Shown piece by piece: positions 51,651 to 63,780 of a stretch of DNA of 64,000 nt. This DNA is from Hydractinia symbiolongicarpus. Lineage: Eukaryota; Cnidaria; Hydrozoa; Anthoathecata; Hydractiniidae. The stretch covers positions 11,222,001 through 11,286,000 of the forward strand of contig NC_079884.1 of the NCBI RefSeq assembly GCF_029227915.1, read 5' to 3'. The notes below the pieces were generated by a model. It worked only from the letters and a program-made list of their open reading frames with translations, ran no database searches and was not told where the DNA came from. Position 1 is the first letter of the stretch; each line of letters starts with the position of its first letter. The position numbers and the translations under genes were made by a program.

Positions 51651-53312
51651 AAAAATGTCGGAAATTATTTATTGTAAGGTCTATATAAAGTAAAATGGCT
51701 ACTCGTAAATTGAAAAATATTAACTGCACTGCACAAAATGGATTATTTCAATTTTACATCTCACTTTTTTAAGTGCAGTCAGCATTTTCTAGCCTCGAAA
51801 CGTGTGGTTTAAAAAATAATTTTATGTTAAAGAAACTCTAAAAATAATCATTTTTTAGATTCTACACTGACATCCCAGTAACTAATTTTTTTCAACATTG
51901 TAAGGGCGGGGCTGATTTATTGAAGACGGGTGTTTATTTGGGCTTATTTGGTGTTTATTTGGGCGTTTACTATTTTTTTTCAAAATTGGAAGGGGAAGAG
52001 TTTATTAGACATTACATTAGCAAGTCGAGAAAATAACAAATGCGCAATTTATTGTTTACAAATAATGAATTCTCATCATTTTTACTGTTTTCTTCTGCGG
52101 AGCAAATATCAGTTTATTTGGATAACATGACGTGATTATACTTCCAGGATTGTAACGGGAGACGCATGAGTAATACCAATCCGAAAGGTGTAAGCACGAC
52201 TTTAGCTACTAACTCCATAGCGATTTGCTTACTTTTTTTGAGGCAGCCACAGGTTTTTTTGAGCTTCTAAACTTAGCTGAGGATTGTTGTTTTTTAATAC
52301 CATTTTTCCGCTTTGCATGTTCATTTGTGTTCTACCTAAACTATACGATCAAATTTACGAATGGCGATGAAAAGTTCAGTGTTCAGAAATAATTCGTTTC
52401 TTCGTAATTCTGCACATTACATTCTTTGTATTATATTTATAAGAAAATTTAGACTAAGTGCTATGTTCTTAATTTTTAGATGAAATCTCTCGTGTAAACC
52501 CTTTTTTATTAACACACATAAAATGTTGGCTGAGGCCAAATGTTGTTAAGACCACCCGCGCATTACGAAGTCCGATTTAAAAAAAAACGTTTACTGTTAT
52601 GAATATTTTGTTGTTCCGGATTAAAAAATGTAATAATTTTTTCACATAGCAAAACTTAGCATCCATTAACAAATTGAAAATTCGTTTCAAATGAATGAAT
52701 TGAGTGAATGTCTTTTCTGTATAATTCAACTACCTGAATGATAACACTTCACCGTTGCGCTCAATTATTAGCGAAGAAGTTACAACAAATATTGAATACA
52801 TTTTTTTCAAATATAACGCTAACGGAAATATATGTAGCATGCATATTTTATCACCACAAATATACAGATAAGTTATTTATTACTTTTAACAATCAAAAGA
52901 GCCTCAAACATAATCGAAAACAAGCTGAATAAAAATCCTCTAAGTTGGAGCTCAAAATTTAATTTATTTTACCTCGCAGCGTTATCACTTTGAATGCGAA
53001 TTCGAACGCAGCTAGAATAAAAATTGTAAAGTTGAATTTAAAAACAAATTTTAATAAGCACTTCTATGCAGAAGAAATCTCTTAAAGCTGAAAAAGAAAG
53101 CGAAATAACTGCGTTTTAAAAAAACTTGTGGTACTGGAGGTTACGTGGCTGTATCTTCGAAGTAAGTAATTTAAAAAGTTTAACGTTTCGCGCTATAGAA
53201 TTTTAAATATAAACAACAAATGCATTCGTGCGAATAGCAGTAGTTAAAATTATATTTTAACATGATGTTGATTTCTATAATGCGTGTAAATTTTGTTTAG
53301 AATTTTTGAAAA
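51651..53312. other. Intergenic region, LRR gene to small membrane protein
   Basis: AT-rich, with AATAAA overlapping the LRR stop (about 51645). There is no exon I can support. A TTTGTTTAG acceptor-like site at about 53301 might end a 5' UTR intron of the next gene. Confidence 0.5.
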
Positions 53313-53849
53313 ATGGACGTCCGCGTGTGTACAGACTGCAAACCGTTTGCGTTCAATGACATCCCTGCTACAGTTTACAAGCCGCATCCTAAGTTTAAAC
53401 TTTTCGATAATGAAACTTTACAGATTAGTATTATTATTCCGAAAGAATCGCTTAAAGAATTTCTCCTTATTAGCGTTTGTTTTATTGTTTGGCTTTCATT
53501 GATTTTAAAAATTTATTCCAAGGCTGTGCAAAGTAACATCCGAATCCGAAAATGTTTTCATGCGACTTTAACTGTGGTGAATTTAATATGGATCGTAGCA
53601 TGTTTGTTATTGTTGACCCAAAGTGTCGTCAGTGTTATCGGTCAGCGAATTAATCCGGATAGTATCCTGGCCTTATTTCCATGGTATATTGCAGCCATTA
53701 TTTCTTGTTGTCTTATCGAGTTATTTGAAACATGCGTTACGAAAAAAAGCCCAAGTCAGCAATCTTTGTTTTTACAGCCATACCATCATCAAAAAATGGA
53801 AGAAGATAAAATTAAACTTTTTGATGGTTATGGGGTGCATCATATATGA
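53313..53849 (+). CDS. Small multipass membrane protein, unknown family
   Basis: 178 residues in one exon. TGA lies in frame six bases before the ATG, fixing the start. Three hydrophobic segments are visible: about residues 48-67 (EFLLISVCFIVWLSLILKIY), 82-108 (with NLIWIVACLLLL), and about 118-138 (ILALFPWYIAAIISC). The N-terminus holds a CxxC (C6, C9). The C-terminal 35 residues are hydrophilic with a charged tail ending YGVHHI. I do not recognise the family. Position, secure start and AATAAA at 53982-53987 favour a real gene, but no homology supports it. Confidence 0.6.
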   Translation: MDVRVCTDCKPFAFNDIPATVYKPHPKFKLFDNETLQISIIIPKESLKEFLLISVCFIVWLSLILKIYSKAVQSNIRIRKCFHATLTVVNLIWIVACLLLLTQSVVSVIGQRINPDSILALFPWYIAAIISCCLIELFETCVTKKSPSQQSLFLQPYHHQKMEEDKIKLFDGYGVHHI

Positions 53850-56800
53850 AAAATGTGTGGGAAGTTTGTATTCATCTTTTTTTAAACATTTTTATCTTGT
53901 TGTTTTTTTAGTCTTTCTACAACTTATGTATCCTATTGCTGTTTGAAACATAATTTTATAAATCTTATTTTATATTTTCATAATAAAAACGATGCTGAAA
54001 AACTACTACGGTGATAAAAAGTTAGGCAGAATTTATGCTCAAAATCCAGACTGTTCTGCTGTTGTCTGTCTTAAAGCTCAATAAATGCATCAATAAATAT
54101 TTTTAAAAAAGCGCATAGTTATTGTTACCACTAGAATATCCTGGGTCAAATTTAATTAAGCTTAGTTATGCATAATACGACATTTGTAATCTGGCGTGCC
54201 AATGTGGTTTCATGGTTCGCTTCATAATCCTAAGATTTTCACCGCGCGGGCATATTTAGTCATTACTACAACTGGAGCAAAACCAATGTGAGGGGCTGGG
54301 CAATTTGGTATGCGTAATACCGATATACATAATCATTATTATTATTATCATTATTTACCCAAGATAGCCTCTTTAATTTTTAATGGTATGTATAGTATTA
54401 TGTTATATATATTATCGGATATTCGGGTTATCGGTTAGAGACAACGGATTGTTTACTTTTTTCGGTTTACGCAATTATGGCGGACAGTCACTAGCAATGG
54501 GCCTTATTAAGTACGCGTTTTATATCTGTATTTGTATCTTGCGTTTTATGAGTCAAACACACGATATATGTTATCGATGAGGTTTCTGCGAAGTGGGCAT
54601 TTAAACTAGCCATTTAAACTTCTGTTTGAGCTACGGAAGCTTAACTAGACAACCGCCTGAGGTATCAATCCTATTCTCATATTGAACGCTGAACAGACAG
54701 GATTGATTCACACTTTTATAGACTTTTGGAGTCTTGCAGTAGTAGAAGCCACTCTGGTTAAACTTACTATTAAAAATATAAACTCATGATTGAAAACGGC
54801 AATATACTGGAAACATAGTTAGCTAACTAGTGTGTTAAACTTGTACGTATGGTGAGAATTTCACTTAGCTAGCTAAAACTAGCACCTAAGCTACAAAACA
54901 GGGACTAACTGCGTCACTAAGTTTTAGATTTACATATAGCTTAAACGTTAAAAAGTTTTTTTTCAAAAATTAAATAAGTGCTTTGGACTTAGAATCATCA
55001 AATAAAATTTCTTTTCAGGATCTTCCACTGTACTGTCAGATCCGCTTTCTCAAGTTGTGCTAAATCGCGAACCCAATTAGGTCCCAACAAACGATAAGTC
55101 AAATTAAAAACGGCTAGTTTACAAGCACAACATTATGTAATCGAGTCAAGAAAAAATATGCCACGTATAGTGGCATATCTTCATCACGTGACCAGACAGG
55201 TCCAGAGTTACTTTCAAAATTTTATTCTCAAAGAGCTCTGGGGATGAGGATGGTTAAAGCATTAAATAATTCATCTAAAACTAAGGCTATTTTAAAATCA
55301 CAATTTTTTTTCCATTTTATTCATAACACAATCACTTAAATCGACTGATAAAGTACCTCCCATAGAAACGCCATCAATTATTTATAAAGACTTGTTGTTG
55401 ATTAAAAACAATACACTCAATCATAGTGCGTGTTTTTCCTGCGCGCGCAGAAATGGAGGTAACTTTTCCGCTTAGTTTGTTTACATTTTTACCTCCATTC
55501 CTGCGTGCGCATCAGGCATTACGTAATCACTTGATGCGTGCGCAAGTAAATAGGGGGACTGTGATTCCATGTATTACTGCAGTTATCAGTTTGTATAACA
55601 AGATTATTAGCTACAATCAATTCTGTATAATCATATATTCTGCTATTAAGGTACTCAATTCTTTGTTTTATTGGTAAGCTAGTGAAAACAGATTCAATAT
55701 CATAAAGTCTTCCTCGTCAGATTGTAAATATGGACGAAACTGCAGTATATCTGGACAATGTTCTTAATGACATGTTCATTTTCAGTCAACGGACCTTTTC
55801 GTCAATACACCTTATACACCACAATTCCAAATGATTTTTTTATGTTTTGAAGTTATTTTCATATTGTTTACATGATCATCTTTAAAATCCTCCTTTTTTT
55901 TGACAACCTGCCAGACTTTGGCCCCATCTGAAGGCGTTAAGCAACACCACCGCCCTAAATTAATAAAATATTCTTGTAAATAATTTTTTTTTTAAAATAC
56001 AATCTTCTATTTTGTTTATTTATTAACAAAAACTGATTGTATAAATTTAAGTAATACCAAGTGAAGCAGGTTATTTATGTTGTGGTTGTGTTTTTATAGC
56101 TGAAAAAGCTTTTATTTATGCAATACGACGTCTTCTCTGTCATCAATTTGTTTGTTATAAAAGCTCTGAAAGTTACACTCATTTGACCAATGATCTCTAC
56201 GGGTTGAATACTCATTGCTCCTAAAAAAGCTTTCCCCGTTTATTTATTGTGAATAAAATTTTTTGTGATAAGTTGTTTCATGTCATTGTTAAAGTTAAAG
56301 TTACAAAAACAAGGCATCGTGTTTTTTAGATGTAATACAGTAACGAAAATATAATAGAAACAATATACGAATTCAATTTCTGTATAATTTCTTTTGTTGT
56401 GATAACTTACAAGTTTGCATTATAAAATCTGTTAATATAAATAAAATATTCGAGCATAAAACTATACATACTTAAAACGTCTTTAATACTTTTTTTTTTA
56501 TCTTAGACTTCTATCTAAACGAGGCGCTTAAATGTGAAGGGCGTTCTATTTATCAAATAAAGTTCATAGGCGGACATATGATTTAATAAAATGCTTTATT
56601 AAAATCTTAGGCTGGGATTTCAGGTTACAAATAATAGGTCTTATTGTTTAAAAGTAAAACGTGGGTTCGCAAAAGAAAGGTCATTTACAGTATTCTTATG
56701 TTAGAACCACTAAACTAAAAAAAACAAGAATCTTATGAAAATTCGTAATTCTCATATGCTCCGCCAAGGCAAATATGAACAAATAGTTAAGAGTCATTTT

Positions 56801-56928
56801 AGTTTATAGATATTGTGAATTGAACTTATTTACTGCACTGGTTTGAGGCTATTTTCCTTTCCCGACCCTATACGCTCAAAATTCGATTGAAAATAAGAAA
56901 ACAAAACGCATATTTTATCGTCCATCAT
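53850..56928. other. Convergent intergenic region before the GPCR
   Basis: Contains polyadenylation signals for both convergent genes: AATAAA at 53982 on plus, and TTTATT at 56595-56600 (AATAAA on minus) for the GPCR. An inverted repeat lies at 55440-55511, and a small palindrome (ATATGCCAC / GTGGCATAT) at 55155-55177. No exon is supported. Confidence 0.5.
55440..55511. repeat. Inverted repeat with CpG-rich tips
   Basis: TGCGCGCGCAGAAATGGAGG and CCTCCATTCCTGCGTGCGCA form inverted arms around a T-rich loop. A further GCATCA / TGATGC pair lies just downstream. It is an unusually CpG-rich patch for this AT-rich DNA and may be part of a MITE. Confidence 0.65.
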
Positions 56929-58629
56929 CTATGAGCAGTATATATGTCTCTTGATTTTCTTCACGACTTTTAATATTGCTTTTCGATAAACTTTATTAAG
57001 AATGACATATAATATAGGATTGATTGCACTGTTTAAATAGTGCAGATACTTAGCTATCATAACGTAACGCACTTTAACTATCACACCTAATGGATCTAGC
57101 AACACCATGATCATAAATGGCGTCCAACAAAGTAGAAATGTACCCATAATGAGTCCAACAACCTTCGCTGCTCTTAATTCTTTCTTAAATCTTCTTAACT
57201 TTTGCAAATGCCTATTATTATTATTATTGTTATTATTATTACTTCTTCGAAGACTTTTCCGTAATAGTAATGGAGAATTAGTTGGACTCCATTTTGAATA
57301 TGATCGAAGTCGTTGAGATAAAGACGGTGAAGAAAGAGGGTCATGAACAACCTTTTTACCATCAACAGTCTCAATACCAAACGCATCATTTGGTTCTAAA
57401 CTTTTTCTTGACGTGTTTTGCCGATAGGGGTCTGGACAAGAGACAGATCTTTTTCGTTCACCAACATCGTCTGGTTGAATTACAATGTAACTTTCTTTCA
57501 TAGACTGAGCCATTCTCTTTTTCTTTTTCTTTATACCTTTATTACCTTTTGAGTTCTGGTCAACGGAAGTCGCCTTCGCGTTGTATCTAACAACAGATGC
57601 TATGCTACCATTAGTGTCCTGTCGAACAAATATCTCTTTTTTATCTAATACCAAAGGCGAAGTATTGATTTTATTACTACCGTTACTCAAGCTTCCATTT
57701 TCATCAGTAACGTTGTATTTCTTGCGCTTGTACTTTTCATGCTTAAATAACCACTTGTAAAAAGAAATAGTGCTTGATGTTTTTTCAGATGCATCTAGTG
57801 AGTCACTAACATTGTCATCTTCGTTAACTTCACTTAAAACCTGTATGCGTGCCTGCGTACACTGTCTTTTCCTTGCAAGAGGTGACGCTGTCCATGACAC
57901 ACGACTTGAAGAGTGTATATTTTTGTTCAGAGAATTAGTACTAGAATCAGAATTAACTTCTGCATCATTGTTTATGTCGTTTTCATGAATGCTTTGACCG
58001 ACCTTCTGCAATGCGTTTATCTGTTTAGTTTGTTTACGAGCTTCCTCATATATTTTTCCATACGTAAACAACTTTATCAGAACAGGAATAACAAACGACA
58101 TCGTGAATATTACAAACTGTTTCACTATGTACCCCGTGTCTTTTAGTTGTTTACTATCCACAACCGTCACGGTTACACTGTATACAGTGACAAAGGCAAA
58201 TATTATATACACCTTGTTCATCGTCATAATTCTAAAGTATTTCATTGCGTAAGTAATACACAAATATCTTTCTATGCTAATCATGGCTAGGCTCATAATA
58301 GACCATGTACCACAAAGTATATCAACGCATGCGTATAATACTCTCCATGTCTGTGAAAGTTTACTCCAGTTTGATAATACTTCTACTATCCATAGAGGAA
58401 TGGAGAATATAGCTACCATGAGATCTGAGATGCATAAGCTAGCTATAAAATAATACGTCACTTTTTTCAAATCTGGCGTGACTATAAACGCATGCAATGC
58501 GATAGAATTGCCAAGAATCGTTAGCACCATGACAATGGTAAGAAATAAAGTGTTGAAGTATCTTTCACCGTCTGTAATTGCTTGCAGACCATATGGATCA
58601 GAATCTGTTTGATTTGATGACACATTCAT
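56929..58629 (-). CDS. Class A (rhodopsin-family) GPCR, aminergic-type, long third loop
   Basis: A single exon of 566 residues; seven-helix plasma-membrane receptor. Landmarks: N-glycosylation sites at N2 and N6, N41 (1.50), D69 (2.50), D103 (3.32, amine-binding in aminergic receptors), E120-R121-Y122 (ERY in place of DRY), P182 (5.50), Y190 (5.58), CWTP with W502 (6.48), Y at 7.43, and N537-P538xxY in helix 7. Asp3.32 with Tyr7.43 argues for a biogenic-amine-type ligand. Position 3.25 is Arg96 instead of the conserved Cys, and the second extracellular loop also lacks Cys, so the standard disulfide is absent. The third intracellular loop is about 290 residues, Ser- and Lys-rich, with nine Asn at 464-472 encoded by an (AAT)n repeat. 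Ligand and G-protein class cannot be told from sequence. Confidence 0.92.
   Translation of the reverse strand: MNVSSNQTDSDPYGLQAITDGERYFNTLFLTIVMVLTILGNSIALHAFIVTPDLKKVTYYFIASLCISDLMVAIFSIPLWIVEVLSNWSKLSQTWRVLYACVDILCGTWSIMSLAMISIERYLCITYAMKYFRIMTMNKVYIIFAFVTVYSVTVTVVDSKQLKDTGYIVKQFVIFTMSFVIPVLIKLFTYGKIYEEARKQTKQINALQKVGQSIHENDINNDAEVNSDSSTNSLNKNIHSSSRVSWTASPLARKRQCTQARIQVLSEVNEDDNVSDSLDASEKTSSTISFYKWLFKHEKYKRKKYNVTDENGSLSNGSNKINTSPLVLDKKEIFVRQDTNGSIASVVRYNAKATSVDQNSKGNKGIKKKKKRMAQSMKESYIVIQPDDVGERKRSVSCPDPYRQNTSRKSLEPNDAFGIETVDGKKVVHDPLSSPSLSQRLRSYSKWSPTNSPLLLRKSLRRSNNNNNNNNNRHLQKLRRFKKELRAAKVVGLIMGTFLLCWTPFMIMVLLDPLGVIVKVRYVMIAKYLHYLNSAINPILYVILNKVYRKAILKVVKKIKRHIYCS
57206..57242 (-). repeat. 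(AAT/AAC)n repeat coding poly-Asn in the GPCR
   Basis: An in-frame trinucleotide array inside the GPCR third intracellular loop, giving nine Asn (residues 464-472). It is likely length-polymorphic. Confidence 0.85.
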
Positions 58630-58804
58630 TATTTTTGTTTAATCTGAAAAAGTATACCAATCAGAGAAATGCGGGTAACAAAGAGGTGTGAAACACGGGA
58701 ACAGATATTCGCTTTAGGGTTGCACGTTTTAACTACTTTTTTAGCTCATCAGGAATAGTTCTTCAAAAAATATAGTATATAATTGATAAGGAAGTTAAGA
58801 TGGG

Positions 58805-58877
58805 TAGTAATAACAAGTAATAACAAGTAATAACAAGTAATAACAAGTAATAACAAGTAATAACAAGTAATAACAAG
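58805..58877. repeat. 10-bp tandem repeat (TAACAAGTAA)
   Basis: About seven perfect head-to-tail copies about 180 nt upstream of the GPCR start codon. It is in the promoter or 5' UTR, so copy-number change could affect expression. Confidence 0.95.
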
Positions 58878-59489
58878 AAAATATGATCAGCTTTGATTGG
58901 TTTATCATGAAAACACAACAAAATCAACAACAACAAAAAATAATTTAAAAAAGGAATATTTAAATGTCTTGCCAATATTATTATTACTACACAGCTACTC
59001 CACCATTTTTAATCATCACGTGTCCTCACACAAACTCCCTCAGCACTGTCCAACCAATCCTATTGGAAGCTATTTATACCACTGACGGCCCTCGTTACAA
59101 ATATTTTAACAGATTGTGTACGTTACGTGTTGAAAAATAAATAATAAACATGAAAGTAGAGGTTTTTGGTACACAAGCTATTGTTTTATGGCGAAATATA
59201 TAAGAAGGTTAAATTACGTTTTTGGTCGTTCGTAGTTTCGCTGTTTATTTTAATAATTTTGAAATTGTTTGTGCAGAAAAAGGGTCAATTATCACTTCAC
59301 GTTTGATCCCATGAAACCTATGTTTTGAAACAAATCATATCTGTTTGTTTGTACAAAGCCAAAATCAAATAAAAATAGAAAACAAACGAATAATCCGAAC
59401 CAGCTCAATATTTTAATTGGAAACGAGAAAAATAACAACACAACAATTGTCAACAATAACACCAACATGAAGCAAAGAGTACCAAAACA

Positions 59490-59665
59490 AAAACAACAAT
59501 AACAACAACAGCAACATAAACAATAATATCAAAATGAGTACCAAAAAACAACAACAACAATGCTGTTGTTGAAGTTTGTTGTTGTTGTTGCTCCAAAGCA
59601 CCAACAATAAGAACATTAGCAACTTCAACAAGAACAACACAGTAACATTAACAACAACAATAAGA
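59490..59665. repeat. CAA/TTG low-complexity tract with inverted blocks
   Basis: Stretches of CAACAA are followed by GTTGTTG and then CAACAA again, near 59560-59600, so the tract can fold on itself. It opens a Leu-rich frame on minus that is not a gene. Confidence 0.75.
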
Positions 59666-60100
59666 AACAACGAACCAACATTAGGAACAGAGCATCCCAA
59701 GGTGTTATCCGAATCTTCTCAACTACGCAGTAACACCTTCTTATGAAAATATTTCCTACAGCCTAACAAAGTAGTCATTTTATTGTCTTAAAAGGTTTAT
59801 CTAAAATAAAATAACCCTGAAGAAGAAGATAGAAATATGAAAAGAAAGAAATATAAACAAAAAAAGTATGGAAAACACTCGAAATAATCGGATAACATAT
59901 TTCAAGTGTCTCATATATTCCATGTTCTCAAATTATTTGTTTTTTACTAACATAGAGAAATATAACAAACAAATTCACTGAAACAAGAACTGAATATATA
60001 TATATTTATATATATTAATGATAGTCAACAAAACATGTTAAAAGACAAACAAAACTTCAAATATTTTCCCATTCTTTTAGATAATAACTCATTTTCCATT

Positions 60101-60235
60101 TTAACGTACATAAAATATAGACGGCACTCTGTTATATAAATTGTTTCTTATTCTCGGTCTGTAAACAAACGCTGTCAGTAAAGACGTTTGGCATACGAAG
60201 ATGACAAACATCCCTATTGTCGTGTCGACTTCAAT
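60101..60235 (-). other. Candidate exon encoding one membrane segment
   Basis: Behind a good TTTTATTTTCAG acceptor, 44 codons run to TAA, encoding IEVDTTIGMFVIFVCQTSLL and then TAFVYRPRIRNN and a short tail. A hydrophobic segment is followed by basic residues. A GTACGT also occurs, so it could be internal. No partner exon was found. Confidence 0.3.
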
Positions 60236-61112
60236 CTGAAAATAAAAACATGGACAAGAGAAAATTTTGTGACGATGTAAGTAAACCGACAAAAAGTTTT
60301 CATGGTCTAATTAATTAACTCAAAGACTAACTGATAAAAAAATGAAATGTGAAAGTTTTTACCAGCCTTATGTTAAATAAAAGGGACATAATTACTTAAA
60401 AGGTTGACATAATTAGAGGGATGATGACGCTCATTAGCGATAACAAAACGTCATAATTAAGACCATCAGACTGCATTAGAACCTTCCATGACGTAGTAGA
60501 TCATTTACATTGGACGAAAAAAATAAATAGAGATAAGGCTTTTGCTCTACTTCTTTAAGCGGTTGATGCAATAAATTTGGGAAGCCTTTCTATTCGAATT
60601 TCCCCTTCCTGCACCGAAATACAGTTTTTAGCAAAGTTTTTATGTATATTTATCTGCCCTACTGTAACACGTGTTGGGGTATAACAATTCGGTTTATAAA
60701 AACTTCAACGCTAAAAATTGGTTCAAAAATTAGGAAACTTTTAAAACATGCCAATGCTCAGTGGATAAACAGAATATGGGGAATAAAAAGACATCAGTAA
60801 AAAAAGAAAAAAAAAATATTAATAAAAATTCTCCATATCCTCGTTATAAATGTATACACGTATTTTTTTTGAAGAAACAAGTGAAAGACTCCTGACTGTT
60901 TCTTATATTGTTTCTCAAACATAGATTCATACAGGTAACTTAACGTAGTTCTTATATGTATCTATTATAACGAATGAAAACACATCTTTTCCTTAAGTTT
61001 ATATTCATAACATTATTTATCGATTAAAATTGACATTATGTAGAAAACGTTCATGAGAAGATTATTAGTTTATTTATTAGTTTATTAATTTTAATTTTGA
61101 AGACTAAAAAAT

Positions 61113-61248
61113 CCAGTGCTGGAAGTTTTTTGACATTTCCTTCAACTAGCTTTCGGCTGTATACTGCAGCCATGATCACGTATAAGAATACACCCAAAAG
61201 CTAGTCGAAGGAAAAAAATATTTCCAAAAACACACTTTGTAATACTGG
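61113..61248. repeat. Imperfect inverted-repeat (MITE-like) element
   Basis: CCAGTGCT... and ...ATACTGG ends flank inverted arms sharing TTCCTTC, ACTAGCTTT and TGTAT. Pairing is interrupted but extends over about 55 bp per arm. Confidence 0.65.
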
Positions 61249-63780
61249 AAGTTTCTTATTTTTAAAAAACTCCAACCTCTAGTTTCTTATACACGTCTTT
61301 TTTTAAAGAAAATAAGTGCAGATAAATTAAACAACACGAAATAATAATGTTAAAAAGGGAATAAACATTTTTTCATTCAAAGCTTTTTGAAGTTAAGTTT
61401 AAACTTTAGACGTTGCTAACATATATAACTCACAATAACTGCATAAAACAAGTAACTTGTTTCATCGGAAAATATATAGTGCATCTAAAATCATGTAAAA
61501 TAAATCTATTATGTCTTGTGAACCAAATAATTCCATATCACTATTATTTTATGAATACTCTTTTATTATATCTTCTCTCAGGATCCCTATCTTATACTCG
61601 CGTGATTTTTTGTTAACGTGATTATGTTTCAAAGAATTATAGGAAGTAATAGAGGGTAAAAGTTAATTTACTATCAAACATTTTCAGTAACTTTGTTAAA
61701 CTTTTATTTTGCAAAACAACGATGAATGAATAAATATATAAAATTTCATCTTTGTTGTCTAATTTTTGACGTCTGCAAAATGAGATTGTGGCCACACACA
61801 GACTCAGCAGGCTTTACTCAATTTTTATTTTACGTGGTTTGGAAATCAATATCTGGAGCAGCTGGATGTCCAAAAAGGATCCACTGTTTATCAAACTCAA
61901 TTATGCTCTCCCAACATTTATTTTATTATCCCCAGTTTGGAGTATTCACGATACTGTGACTCGTCGTTAAATAAACGATAAGATTTTTTTAACGATCGAT
62001 ACTTTTAGTCAAATCGTGCGCGTTTTTTTTAATAGGTATTTTTTTTGGTATTTCTTTTAACGTAAAACTTCAAAAATCTCAAAAAAAAAAAACACGAGAA
62101 ATTTAGAAGTATTCTTTACTGTCGAATATCTTTGGAATAGCTGTCTTGTATCATAGAACCAGCCGGATATTTACTGTGTATACTGTATGTACTCGAACGA
62201 GCCCAACTGTTTGATAAGGCTCTCTCCTCGAATAAGCGCATCTTTTCTTAAGGAATATTTAACAAAAGCCTCCCTCGGATGAGGGATCCCCTTATTTTCA
62301 AAGCTGCACATTTCATAAGAGAGTGTATAGATAAGTCGTGTATTTTTTAATTGTATAGCTAATTAAGGCAAAGAAACAACCAAGTTAGTTAGTGGGACCT
62401 TGGAAGGATATCCAAGATGGAACTATTTTTTATAAACCGTTTAATTCAAGTACGGTATAAACAAAGTATTTTAGGAAAAATTATAAGATTTATAAAAAAC
62501 ATTTTTAAACAAATGACTGTGCAGACAATATAAGATGTCTAGTTATTTATGAGCATCAGTAAGCCATAAAATCATTGTGAGAATTATTGTTATGTTATAA
62601 AAATAAAGTAAAAAAAAGTGTTTAGTAATAACATGTACTTACGTTTTGTGTTCTTTCTAAAACCATAAGAAAGAATTATAATTATCAGTTCGGTTTTTAA
62701 AACAATCTTTTTAACGTAAATCGAAATTCCAACTTAATGAGGTTCGACGAGAATGTAGTAATGGCATACGTCAATGGTCTACGCACCCACGTCTTTTAAA
62801 GTAATACGTCTCTGCATGCAACAAGCAGCTATGCAATCAATCACATCACACATTGTCAAAATATTGATTTGTATTGCTACCATATGTTTGTTTATATTCG
62901 CGAGATGTGTACAAACAAGATGATATAGCAGCGAGAAAGCTTTTTTATAAAAGCCAAAGATTTTTTAATATCACAATATTACTATCTATATCTACTCAAA
63001 TCGAGAAGTCCGTCCCATTTCTCACTCTCAAGAAGTATTGTATTATTGTGAAGAAGTTTTTATTGTTCATATTATATATTCTTGATATCTTTTTTTAACC
63101 AACTTGTTTCACACGCAGAAAGAGAAAATTGTTAAAAATTAAAATAATTTGTTAAAATGTGGTTTCATGAAATTACCTAAGAGACGAGATGAAACAAAAA
63201 TGATTTTTGCAACAATGTTTCAATTAAACTGTTTGTTATTATCCCAATTTTAAATAAAATAGTTACCAGATTTCTGGTGGACAGCATAAGAAACATCTAC
63301 CTTGCTACCTCTTAAACTTTTGTTAAACATCAAAATTTTGTTAGATCATTAAAATCTTGAATTTTTCCTCTTTCTGAAAATCTTAGCCTCCAACAAATTA
63401 GAAAATTCCCTGCTAACTCCACCTTTCCAGCTAATTCCACCTCCATCTTCTTGTGAACTACAATGTTAAATGATTGCCTCCCTCAATTGAGCTCCCTTTT
63501 ATTTAGGGTTGCTCATTTAAAAAAGAATTGTTTAGAAGTGGAGTTTATTAAGTCTAATTAGTTCAAAAGTCATTTTCTTATTTTGCGATAATTCATCTTT
63601 TATCTATTGTCCAGCCCCACTTCTTCCTCCACATTCTACACTTGCCCATCCCATAGATATCTTAGTTCATGCTTGATGAGATACTGTGGAAGAGAGGCTA
63701 ATTAATAATAAATAAAAGTTAAAAAAAGATTCCCAGCTTGAAAAACTTTCTTGTCTCTGTTAACAGAGTCCGTAGGAAAT

